Shown here one piece after another: positions 35,240 to 46,245 of a stretch of DNA of 64,000 bases. The stretch is from NCBI GenBank assembly GCA_963969595.1, contig OZ018411.1, positions 9,426,501 to 9,490,500 on the forward strand, in the 5' to 3' direction. The position numbers were made by a program, and so were the translations under genes. The notes beneath the pieces are model-generated. The model searched no databases and was not told the origin of the DNA. It saw nothing but the letters and a program-made list of their open reading frames with translations. Within the stretch, counting starts at the first letter, position 1. Each line of letters opens with the position of its first letter. The DNA comes from Neckera pumila. Lineage: Eukaryota > Streptophyta > Bryopsida > Hypnales > Neckeraceae.

Positions 35240-38200
35240 TATCGAAAACTGAACGCACATGAAGGAAGAACTGTACGTCCATCGCAAGAGTCAAATCATG
35301 GAGTGCCCCGTTGAGCTAGAAGTTTGTACTAAGATAACAATGCGAACCAGGGGGCAAGGTTCAATGCCCCCGGCAATGTACAACGGTATGTTGATGGCAA
35401 CAGCAACCGCATCAAAGAAAGTACGTCGCTGGAGCTCGCCAAATAGGCGAGTCACTAAAAATACAGGGTATTTTGGGCACACCTCTGGCGTCCACAGGAC
35501 ACCTTCAGGATATCAGCCGAAAGACTACATACTCGAATTGCCTCTTTGCCATGTTGCAGAGGTTGCAACCAGCCGTCATGACTTGCGGCCCCTTCACGCC
35601 CTCTTCGGCTTTCCCACCGCGCCAGGTCCATCCCCAAGATTGCCACACAAGGGCCACGCCGGCAAAGCTGGTTGTCGCGTGAGGATGGCCACACATACCT
35701 AACTGGAATCTTTGGTGTCGAACCTACTCTCTCCCGTACCAAGTGGCCTAATTGATGGCCACCAGGGGTGTTCGCGAGTCTCGAAAGGAGACCTCTACAG
35801 CTGGGAACACCTTGCTCAGTCTATCAGGGCCACCAGCAGCATTCTTCGCTCGAAACTCGTTCAGCAACATGTCCAGGGGTAGAGTGCACAGGGCAGTGAT
35901 GGACGACTGGGTCGGCACCTGAATTGCTCGTCTCCGGGGAGTTGAACACGTTGGCTGATCCTCCTGCACGCACCACAAAAAAGATTAACACTCATCCATC
36001 CCAGTGTGAGAACAGCTGGTCGTCCGTGTGCCAAACGCACCAAGTTGAACCACGTCAATACAAATATTGAATCCCATCATCCGCGAAAGACAACTGAGTA
36101 ACAGCAGTTCTTCCACTTTCTGTACGTAAGAAAAATGTATTTAGCAGACGCGTACCGAGTACTCCTCGTTCAGATAATGCTGAGTGTGAGCCTCCAAAGC
36201 GGCCACATGCGACCCGTGACTGCTCTCAAGCTCCGTAGCTGCAACGACCTGTGATTCCATGGTCGACTGCATCCGGGACCCAGCCTCGTGCTCTTCAGTG
36301 CAGGTTCCTACGAGTCCACGGACACAGGTAAGGCCAATCACTCCACGAAACCCTCATTTCAGCACTCCCACAGGGATGAAATCACGCCTACAGAATGCGC
36401 TTGAGCTTGCGAAAGCCCTCCCTATGATGGCGTGAAGGACTCTAGATACCTCCCTAAGACGAGATTCAAGCTCCGTACACGTTTGGCGTGGAAAGACAGC
36501 GTACCATCTATGAAGGCCATCGTGGTGCCGCTCTCGGTTTCGATCTTCACCTGCGCGGCATCCTCCAGACCTTGAAGGTTGACCAGCAGATCCACGTTTG
36601 CTTCCAGGCCCTCCCTGCAAACACAAACAAATTCCACTTCGTCAGCACCGAACGCCCGCACGCCCGCACCAGCTGAATGCAACAACTCTCCTCAGAAATC
36701 CCACACCATGGGTTCCCCTGGATCCAGAAGAGACAAGGTACTAACCCGAGAATTGAAGTCACAACAGATGTGTGACACATCTCTAGCCCTTGGATGTCCT
36801 TGTAAGCAGACTCCCACTTCCTGCCGGAAGTCGATGTGTGGTTGGCACTGAAACGAGACACACACGCCAAAGTGCTCAGAACTACCGCAGCTTAGTAAAC
36901 CGTGCTTCGTCATCCACAAATCTGCTCTGTCCATGCCCACATAGAAAAAGACAGAATTCGGAGGCTCACGTACCAGGACTCAAGAATCTCCTCCATTCGA
37001 CAAACCTTGGCGGCCAGCGCGGCAGAATCTTCCACGGAAGATGCGTCGGCACTGGCGACGAAGCCACTCAGCCGCCCGTTTGCACTCAAGGCTTCCTGCT
37101 CGATCTTTCCGAGGCCACGCTGCACAACACCACAATCTTCCCTTGCATTCTCCCTCAGCTTCTTCACGCGCGTTTGAACCTGGTTAAAATCCTCAAATGC
37201 ACGGGTCAGAGATATTCCACTTCCGCAGCGCTCAAGCTCACACTTCACTCACACCACGGAGATCATGAAAAGACTCAGGCAACAACAAGACATTCCAACA
37301 AAGAAAACCTCACGTACAAGGTGGGTCCGATTCGACAGCGAAGTTGCCAGCATTGCTGTGATGCTCTCCAGCAGCTGAGCGTGCTCTTTCCTTGCATGAC
37401 CCTAAGCACAACAACCAACACTTCAGTCAAAGCGCACGCACCTCGAACCTGCATGCGGATAGAATGAAAACGGAGCATCGGGCGTGACTGGCCACGGAAT
37501 GCTTCTCCTAGATGATCCACCGATATGATCCCACAGATCTACCCCAAGATGGACGCCATGCATTATGCCGCTGGGATCGGCACCAATTAAGGGCTTTCAT
37601 TTCCCGGTGTGGAAAGCCTCTTCGGTAACATTTCAATGCAGTGGCTCACCATGGCGCACCATCCTGCCGACACGGGAGTCAGAAAGAAGACCAACCTCGT
37701 AGGCCTCGGACAGCTCCAGGAGTCCTTGGTCGTGCCTCTCGCTGCTCGCATTCACGTGCTCCCGGAAGTTAGCAGCATCGCTCTCCATCGTCGACAGAGA
37801 AGTCATCACCACTTGCGTAATACCCCGCGCTGCTTCTAGGCTTCTCTGCGCAGCCTGAGAGACAACGCAAGGAATTCAGACATCAGAACGCATGAGACTC
37901 ATATCCCCGCTGACGAAAACTGCATGCAGGCGACCACCACGGCACTTACCTCACGTTGCTGTTCCGCAAAGGCTTCCACTGCTTCGCCTTGACTCGACAG
38001 ATTCGCCTCGAGGTCGTGGAGGACGCTCTGGGCGTCTGCTACGGCGCTCGCCAGCAACTGCTCGGGTCAGAACACAAACACCATCAGACAAATGGCCCAC
38101 ACAGATCCACACGAGAATCCAATCAAGAACCATTTCAACCATCGTCCTTCTGCGACTGACCCCCGACTGCGCACCTGTTCCAGGGCTGCGGGGTGCCCTG

Positions 38201-41200
38201 CCACTGTACACTCCAGCGTCTTGAACGTGGATGTGGACACTGCCTCGTGAGCAACCACTCCTGCGTGGAAGGACTGCAACTGCGACAAATACAACTCCTG
38301 CAGCCCTCCGAGCTTCCTCTTCAGCTCCGCCACAGCCTGCACATCGCACAAAGGCAGAACACGTTCTAAGCACCACGAAACCGTCCCAAAACGCAATGAC
38401 CGACGACCACATGCACTCGAAAAAATACCTGGTCCTTGAACTCCAGGAACGCCTGAAGTTGCTCCTCCAGGGTCCGCAGTTGCTGCTGCTGGACACCCAC
38501 CCCTCCTACCACCAGGCCTCGGAGCTCCTCCATATGTTCTGCGAGTCCGCTTTGAAAAGCGTCCACCACTTTCTGGTTCTTCATCTCGAGCTCCTCCTTC
38601 CGTTCTGCTCAGAAGGGACACAACACTCAAGTTACAGGCACATCTAATACGCAGCCATCTCACGACCCATGCCATCAACAATATCCCCACTCATTCCCCA
38701 TCCACAGAAACAAGCACCGGGAGCGCCATCCTTCCAGCCACTTCGGAACGTCAGGCCGGAGACCGTACCAATCTTGGCGAACAGCCCTGCCACATCCTGG
38801 ACAGTTGCTTCCAGCTCCTTTCTCAACTCCGCTGCCCGACCGACGAGAGATTTCTCTGGGATGCACCACAAACAACGCATCAGTCTCACTTCCAGGTACA
38901 CCGTCCACATTCAATCTGCACTCCGTGCAACGGACTCTCGCTCACCTGCTTCTCTCTGATTCGCAATCACGAAGTCCCGCTCCCTTATGGCAATGTTCGC
39001 CTGCTTCAGGTTCTCTGCCGTTTCATGCAGGTTGTCTTGCGTGTGCTCAAGTGTTTTCTGCACACCGAACGCACACCAAACCATCAATACAGTAGACCTC
39101 CGCATTCACCTCCGACGCAGGCACTGGCAGCAGAACCCAGCAGGACGCACGAAAAATATCAACAGAGAATCCCTCACCTGGGTATGATTCAGCTTCGTCA
39201 GAAGATCCGAGTACTGTTCCTGCTGAGTTTCATTCAGCATCTGCAAGTCCTCGATTTGCTGCGCACACAGAACAGCATGCCCGTCAGAAACCCCAACGCG
39301 GCACGTCCCAGCTCGAAAACTACAAATAACAGCCTCCAAGGAGCAACTATCATACCTTGTCCCTCGCCTCCACATCAGATTCCAAGCGCTCGATCTTGTC
39401 CACCATAGCCTGCCACCAGTCCAAACAATCCACAAGCCACAACTTAGTACATCGAACACGCTTGGGAGACTCATCGTCAAGAACGAACGCACACAGTCAT
39501 TTCGAAGACGAGCTGCAATGAAGAGCGCACGGAGGCTGGCGGACCTTCTTCTCGGCTTCCTCCTCGAAGTAACGCTCACGTGGAATGTAAATGCCATTTC
39601 TTTCGCGCGCAGAATACACCTCTGTTTCATAAACACATCCGTCAGTTCGGCTGGTAAGAGTGTAACAACGCGCGCCCCGCAGGAGAGGATACAGGAGAAC
39701 CTCCGAGAAGGGTACACGGGAGATACTGTGGAGGTTTCCTATTGCTACATGTGTTCAAAAGTGCACACATTCACGGACACGCTCCTGCCCGATGGATGTC
39801 GGCAAGGAAGGCAACATGAGAACCGACTCCAATTGCTGTACTTGCATATGGTCTCAGGAGAAGGTGGGCACCTGATTTAAGTCTGTCGATCTCCGTGTAC
39901 AGATCCTTGATGAACGCGGATTTCATCGTCTTCTGGTTCACCTGTACCAACCACATCAGCAAGTCAGACCGACATCCAACACTCGACCTCTAGTCCGCAC
40001 ACAAAAGGGCTTGACGACTTCACACGCGCGTGTCGGCTCAGTGACACACGCACCTCCGGCTTGTTCTTAATGCTCTTCGCCCGATATGCGTAGTCCAGCG
40101 TGCTCAGTGTCTCGTCCAGACACACCACGGACGGCGACACAGTGGCAATGATGCACGTCTTCGTCTTCCCTCCCAAAGAGTCTCGCAGCAGTCTCGTCAG
40201 CTTACTATCCCTGCATCCAACATCGGAAACGCACAGGATCATCAAACAAACTCGACACGAAGCTTCCCAACGCGACATGAAACAACACACGTCAATTATC
40301 AAAGAACTCAGTTCCATCACACGTGCTTCACCTGTAAGGTATGTGACCCAAGTGCTCCACCAGAGCTGTGATCACGCGTCCAAGAGTAAGTAGACTCTTG
40401 TTGATCTCTCCAGCTTCTCGCGCCCGGTTCTGAAAACAAAGGTTCGCACCAGTCAGCGATCCGACCAATCATGGCTTCCCTCCTCAACCGCAAATCCAAA
40501 ACATCCCGACACAGACGAACACGCCTGGCTCCGAAAACTTACGTCTTTCGCACCGGAACGAGAGATGTTCTCCGATCCCGCCAAATCCACCAAATTCAAC
40601 TTCCCACACTTCATCAGCTCCTCACCCTCAGGAGTGGTTTCCTTCATGTGGATGGCGATCGAGAATATGGAGTGAGACCGACTGCAAATTTCAACGCCGA
40701 ATTAAGCACCGCACGTAACGTCTTCGCTGCAGTCGGGCTTGGAGCTCCTTCCACCGAAGTCCCTCTCAACCGAGAGAGATTCAATCAAACCACGAGATTC
40801 AGACCAATCGATGCATGGCACGAACGCGTACCTGGACTGCTTGTTCAACAAAGTCTCCGCAGTCTGCCGCTTCGCCGAACCCCTCTCCAGTAGCGTGTAA
40901 ATCTCGTTCGCGCTGGTCACGATCTCCTCCTCCAGACCCCTCACCAGAACCCCGCCTTTGCCATCCTCCATCAGCGCCAAGGGCTTCTTGATCTTCTCAT
41001 CAATCACCACCTTCGAGTACTCCTCAGGTGCCAACAAGTCAGTCAGCTCTTCATTGTACAGCTCCAGGTACGTCACCTTCACACTGTACTCTTGTTCGTC
41101 CCTGTCCAAGGTCTCAAAAATTTGTTGCACGGCGCGAGGAATGACACCAGCATCGGTTGCAAGGTCTCCAGTCTGCGTCACAATACACACCGGGTTCAAG

Positions 41201-41503
41201 ACATCTGCCAACTCCCATCCCTCGGGTTCTGTCACCCAAACCTCTACAAGACAAACTCACACAGGGGCTGATTCACTCGGTTATTGAATTGCCCCCTCCG
41301 GGAGATCAGTTCGCGCACCTTCGACTTTCGTCCTGCACCTTCCATGGTGTACGTTTTTCCGGTCCCCGTCTGTCCATACGCGAAAATGGTGCAGTTATAG
41401 CCCTCCAAAACCTCGTTCACAATCGGAACCACGGCTTGGTCGTACAGGTCTTCTTGCCTCGACTGCGGCCCGAACACCTGAAGGGGACGGAAGAGCAAAA
41501 CAA
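35240..41503 (-). repeat. Right arm of the kinesin-5 inverted repeat
   Basis: Mirror of 2,667-8,930 (coordinates sum to 44,170). Homology continues outward on both sides but strongly diverged: 34,890-35,240 matches 8,931-9,280, and 41,504-42,300 matches the exon 1 to intron 2 region of copy A. The spacer between the arms is about 26.3 kb. Confidence 0.95.
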
Positions 41504-42300
41504 ATCAGGCGCGAGAAGCATAGTGGACCGAAGTCGTTGAAGCGGAAGCAACAAGCCTGCGCATCGATAGCGTGGTTGGAACCTAACCAAGCGAGTGACA
41601 TAACTCGCACTGCAACGACTTGTGCGAAGTAAGTAACTTCGCCCGCACCGGGATACATCAGGGCGATATCTACTACGAAATTTCGGATAGGCGAGTATAA
41701 GTAACTCCGACAAGCCAGTCCTACTCCCAGACGTCTCCGTCGCTCCGTCACCCCATCTCAATAGATAGCAAAGTATCATTTATCGATATATCAAAGCAAT
41801 GCAACTGGAAATCTAATTGCAATGTAGGCAATGAGTGATAGAAATAAATCGGCGCAGCTGGATAAGTGGATATAAGAAATTCAATTACTGTAGGAATTTG
41901 CACTGCAGCGGAACCAGTTAGTTTGCTAACACGAAGTACGCGTTTCAGTAATCTTCCCGGATCCGCAGGCATAAGTATATGTTTCTTGATATGAACTGAC
42001 CTTATCGAAAGTGAACGTTCTGTCAATTTGATTGCGACCCATGTTCTGAAGTACTGTGACCTCCCGTCGAGATTCATTGCAAGAAATGACTTGAGGAATT
42101 TTCGCTCGCTTCTCATCATCGCTGTGAGGCCTGCATAAGTGGTAGAAATGTACATCAATTTTAGAGCGTTAAACAATACCATCTTCAGTGTTCAGATACG
42201 AAAAACGAGTTGAGTCAAGGCGTTTAAAAACTTCTTGTTACCTGCAACGAACCAAGACTTGGACGGACACTCCCTTCTCCTTCTCCGCTCGAGTAGCCAT
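35748..42300 (-). CDS. Kinesin-5 (BimC/Eg5-type mitotic motor), copy B, 23 exons, 1,012 aa
   Basis: Same role, motifs and residue numbering as the gene at 1735-8422. Exons on the minus strand: 42242-42300, 42001-42130, 41319-41477, 40832-41172, 40543-40681, 40332-40429, 40054-40210, 39872-39941, 39545-39621, 39356-39409, 39178-39258, 38946-39057, 38769-38855, 38429-38604, 38175-38336, 37950-38057, 37696-37854, 37318-37401, 36974-37179, 36746-36847, 36505-36614, 36156-36307, 35748-35963. Exons 1-2 differ from copy A at about 29 of 189 bases (start [10 protein letters not shown] against [10 protein letters not shown]; also [11 protein letters not shown] and LQNMGRNQ), and the splice sites and phases are intact. 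Introns 1 and 2 differ in length from copy A (111 and 523 bp against 105 and 664). From exon 3 on the predicted protein is identical. Both copies look functional; their 5' regions are unrelated, so expression may differ. Confidence 0.95.
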
Positions 42301-43500
42301 GGGATCAACCGGGAACCTCGCCACGGTGCGCTCGGCCCGGGCCGACATCAAAACTGGTTCGCGCGCCAGTGTCTCGGTCGTTTAAAACTTCGATATACCT
42401 TCTTGTAAATCAAATTGCCATAGCCTTTACCCTCCGCGGCGACTACAACTCGTGATCCTCGGTACAGAAAAATCAGAACACCAATAGCGGGCTTGTTTAT
42501 TCTTGGTACTAGAAGAACTGTGCCAATTGAAAACGGCCGGACGTGCCACTGTGAAGTGATAGACAAAACTCAAGAGAATATGCTTCAGTGCAATTAACAC
42601 ATTGGCTTCAACTCCCCTGCAACCACACCTTCTCCTTTAGCAAGAAACTCAAAAATCTTGTCTACTTCTCTCCAACAGCGCCCGAATCATCGAGCCTAGG
42701 ATAACAACAGCACTCGAATGAAAGAAAAAAAAAACCCACCGGAGCTAAGATATAAATCAAGCGGAACCCAAATCACAATCGCAGCGACATCAGTAAACTC
42801 CCTTCCCCTTCCAACCAAAACAAGGTCTCCGCCAACAAATAAAATGCAACCCACCTGAAATTTCAAGTCACACCTGATTTCGACTCCCGTGAAGTGGACA
42901 GACAAATGTAGCAAGAACACGAATACCGGGAGAACAGAGATGGGCAACGATAACTGGATTGAGAATGAAGCCGAGAGCGAGAAGAAAGAGACGGAAGTTC
43001 TCTCGGGCTTCAACCTTCGCGGCCTATTCCCGCTTCTTCAAGCTGCCACGCCACATCTACTGACCGTATACACCTTCGAGTCCACCTCTACCAGAGACCG
43101 CATCTCTCTGTTCCCCCTGTCGTAGATTTTCTGAGGCTCAACCAGGCTCAAGAATTGATTGAGTGTGCGAAATTTTGAAAGTTTGAAATCGAACCCAAGA
43201 GCATGCACAACATGACCGTTGAATTGAAATGATGTTTAGGAGCAGAACTGGAGTACGGCCGGGCGACGCCGTAACTAATAACTGACAGCCCTACTCTGTC
43301 AATCCTGGAGATGGCTGCTGCCATCGCACTTTCATGAATCCCGTGATTGAGTACCGTACCATGGCCAGCTTCTGTGCCGTTGCGCAAGTTCGGAGAAGAA
43401 TGAGAAGCCGGTGTCCTCGCTGCCGACAGAGCAACGTCACTCGGCAACAGCCCAACATTGTTTTGTTTGTTTGTTTGGTAGGTAATGTAGTCTGCTCTTA
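42301..43500 (-). promoter_or_regulatory. 5' region / probable 5' UTR and promoter of kinesin-5 copy B
   Basis: GC-richer than the flanking DNA to about 43,490 and free of a recognisable gene. Open frames on both strands in 42,690-43,530 show no protein family. Unlike copy A's 5' region, it has no 119-bp repeats and no CCCT tract, and I see no alignment between the two upstream regions beyond the exons. An AACGG core lies near 42,530 and a longer MSA-like site at 43,213. Confidence 0.45.
43213..43223 (-). promoter_or_regulatory. Possible MSA (mitosis-specific activator) element, copy B
   Basis: On the gene's strand the site reads TTCAACGGTCA, matching the MSA consensus YCYAACGGYYA at 10 of 11 positions, about 0.9 kb upstream of the ATG. 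The surrounding sequence is not homologous to the copy A site, so the shared motif is not simply inherited neighbourhood. Chance remains possible. Confidence 0.3.
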
Positions 43501-43998
43501 GATCATCTGCAATGCAGTCACGGTACATGGCCCAGTATCGGTATAGCTAACTTTTGAATGCTAAACAATTAGAATTTGAAAATTGTCTTATTGGAAGTGC
43601 ATCGGAAAGAACATGGAGAAGGAACAAAAAAATTTCAAACTAGACATTGGACAAGTACTTCAAAAGCGAGGTACAAATCTGAAATTATAGAGGTCTTAGC
43701 AAATCATGGTTACCAAAGCATCATTTGGCCATTGACCTTCTAAAAATCGTCAAATGTGGAGGGTCAATGGCCAAATGATGCTTTGGTAACCATGATTTGC
43801 TAAGACCTCTATAATTTCAGATTTGTACCTCGCTTTTGAAGTACTTGTCCAATGTCTAGTTTGAAATTTTTTTGTTCCTTCTCCATGTTCTTTCCAATGC
43901 ACTTCCAATATGACAAATTTCAAATTCTAATTGTCTAGCATTGAAAAGTTAGCTATACCGATATTGGGCCATGTACCGTGACAACATTGCAGATGGTC
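43501..43998. mobile_element. 0.5-kb palindromic MITE
   Basis: The left arm (ATCTGCAATG...GGCCATTGACC) is mirrored by the right arm (GGTCAATGGCC...CATTGCAGAT), about 240 bp each, with a loop of roughly 17 bp near 43,749. Arm identity is very high (few mismatches, one or two indels), so it looks young. Its right end is one base from a TTAA that opens the next element. Confidence 0.85.
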
Positions 43999-44002
43999 TT
44001 AA

Positions 44003-44246
44003 CCCCTAAACATCTCAATCCTTTTCTGAATTTTTGCACATGTTTGCTTATATCTTTGTACAGAAATGTTTGTTTATATCTTTTTTTGGAAAGATCGGGC
44101 AAAATTTCATGAATTTGGTCATTAAGGAAGGTTGTCTTAACTAGATTCAAGTATTACATTGGATGAATGAGAACTTAGTTGGACAAACCAATGCATTGAA
44201 GCCCTCTATTAATCGTTCAAAATATGGACGTTGGAGCGTTTCAGGG
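44003..44246. mobile_element. Short piggyBac-like element (244 bp)
   Basis: Flanked by TTAA at 43,999-44,002 and 44,247-44,250. It starts CCCCTAAACATC and ends GAGCGTTTCAGGG. The interior does not match the longer subfamilies A and B, so this is a third type with the same termini and target. Confidence 0.6.
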
Positions 44247-44250
44247 TTAA

Positions 44251-44871
44251 ACCGACCATTTAAAAGCTGATTGCCTTTTCGGGGAAGCTAAACTTATTGA
44301 AACAATTTTCAGTAAATTTTTTCATAGGAAGAAAGATGGAATTGGCATTTAATCCAAGCCGTTTCATATTTTATGGACCTTTGTGGAATTAGTTACCAAT
44401 TTTTGAAGCTCAAACGCAGTGGTCACTAAAACTCACCACCTCCTAAACTATACATTGCTAGTATATTGAAGAAAACAAAATGTAGCTCCGTGTCGTGATC
44501 ACTTTTGGAGCCCCCTCACTTTTAGAGCAAATTACCATAGAGCAACTTGACCCCTAGAATGGATGCAAGTAAGGAAAAAATGGGTAAAATCTTCTACACC
44601 AGCTCTTGGTTTTTTATTGTAGCTTTAGAACATTATTAACCAGACCCTGGGGGGTCCCTTTTGCCTCTGCAGAAAGAAGGAGCCCCCTAGCTCTGAATTA
44701 GCTGTAGCATTACACCAAAAGCCAGCAAACAAGCCAATTCACACTACCCAGTAGAACGCAGCTGAATTCAAACAATAATGAATTTTATATTATAATTGAA
44801 CTTCCCCCTAAGTATATAGGGGGAATTATACCTCCACCTGGGGGAAAGGAAGTCTCTGGGTTTAACCCCTA
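44251..44871. other. Intergenic, nothing recognised
   Basis: Contains a small hairpin near 44,802-44,845 (CCCCCTAAGTATATAGGGGG). No gene or other repeat was identified. Confidence 0.45.
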
Positions 44872-44875
44872 AAGT

Positions 44876-45791
44876 TCTTTGACTATATTCTCACCAAAAA
44901 TGCTCCAAAACTGCCATTTCTAGAACAAGTACCACTTCTTCTGAAAAATATCATTTTTGGACACATGTAACCATAGGATCTTGTAGTACTCTGGTTTGAG
45001 AATGTGTGGAAAAAATTTCAGAATTTTCCATTGTGTAGATTGGAAGATATTGGCATTTGAAGTGGCAAAAGTCATTCTTTTGGCCCTGCAAAAAACCAGG
45101 TAGTTGCACTTTACAAAGTCAGATTATTATGAAAAAAAGTTTAAAATGGTTGTGCTTCTTTGGATTCATCCTTCAGGGCAAGTTGGCTACATGCTTGAAA
45201 ATTTTCAGATTATTTGAAACTGTACAACATATAGGAAAAAAATAGTAAGTAGAAAGAAGTAGATAATGGTTCAAAACACTAAATTGTTAATAGGTTAATT
45301 ATGGAATTGAAAAATGCCAATACCAATGGTTGCAATGTTGTAATAAACAATCTACATCCTACAATTTTATTTTTTTTGAAAAATATTGAAAATTGAATGA
45401 AATAAACGACTTCAAAGTTTATTTTAGAGTATACAATCCGTAATTGCCTGCAAACTAAAAATCCTTGTAACGTTTGACTCATTGATCAAAATGGAATGAT
45501 TCAAAGCTTTCCATGTATATATAAATCTAATAAACCAATTTCAAATTTTTATTTTTGAAAAAAGTGATTTTTTTTTATCTGCCTGAACTGCCCAAGTTGA
45601 GAAACAAACAACATATTCGGCCATAACTTTTGACTCATATTTCCAAATGTCATGAAATTTGGTGCATATGAAAGATATTCCTCATCCTCACCTTCTATGA
45701 AAATTTTAGCCCAAAATATGCAAATCTCCAATCACACATACCTGCCCAAAATTTCTATGTTGCCAAAAAACGCATGTTGGTCCTTTAGAGG
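44876..45791 (+). mobile_element. piggyBac-like element (subfamily A), best-preserved copy
   Basis: Exact TTAA on both sides (44,872-44,875; 45,792-45,795), CCCCTAAAGTTC at the start and CCTTTAGAGG at the end, 916 bp. It is the reference copy for aligning those at 28.9, 33.1, 50.1 and 54.8 kb. The small internal frame (KILAF/KSGSCT-type residues around 45,050-45,130) has counterparts in the other copies. There is no DDD-type transposase. Confidence 0.85.
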
Positions 45792-46119
45792 TTAACAATG
45801 TTATATTGAGTATTCTTGGTAGTATGCCATTGAATTAAATTTGGAGGAATGTTAGGGTATTAGCTCCTTTTCTTAGAGCTGGCAAAATTTGGCCAACAAA
45901 AAAAGCGTTGTTCTACGTATGTACAGTAGGATTCAGTAATCTTACAAACTACATATTGTGCCATTCAAAGATATTTACATAATATAGCATACAATTGGCA
46001 TTTTTTGTCTTGCATAATAAACATTCAACTCTTACGCAATTCCAATTAAGCAAACCACATTTTAGTTTTGAAAAGATCAAAATTCCATTTTGGGTGAATT
46101 GTTTCAATTAATATTCATG

Positions 46120-46245
46120 ATAATTGATTGAAAAATATTAGAGATGAATTTTTTTTTTTTTAATTTGATTGCATAGATATGTAGAAAACATCCATATGCA
46201 CATCTTTCATCTTAAAAAACACCCTCTTAAGTAATAATAATATGA
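46120..46245. repeat. Partial copy of the 20.4-kb palindromic repeat family
   Basis: CATATGCACATCTTTCAT (46,193) with AAAAAACACCCTCTTAAG, and the preceding GCATAGATATGTAGAAAACA, match the left arm of the element at 20,440-20,935. Only one arm is present. Confidence 0.6.

Noticed and set aside
42696..43013. 105-codon minus-strand frame upstream of kinesin-5 copy B
   Set aside because: It has no family resemblance and overlaps an equally open opposite-strand frame; it is best explained as 5' flanking sequence.
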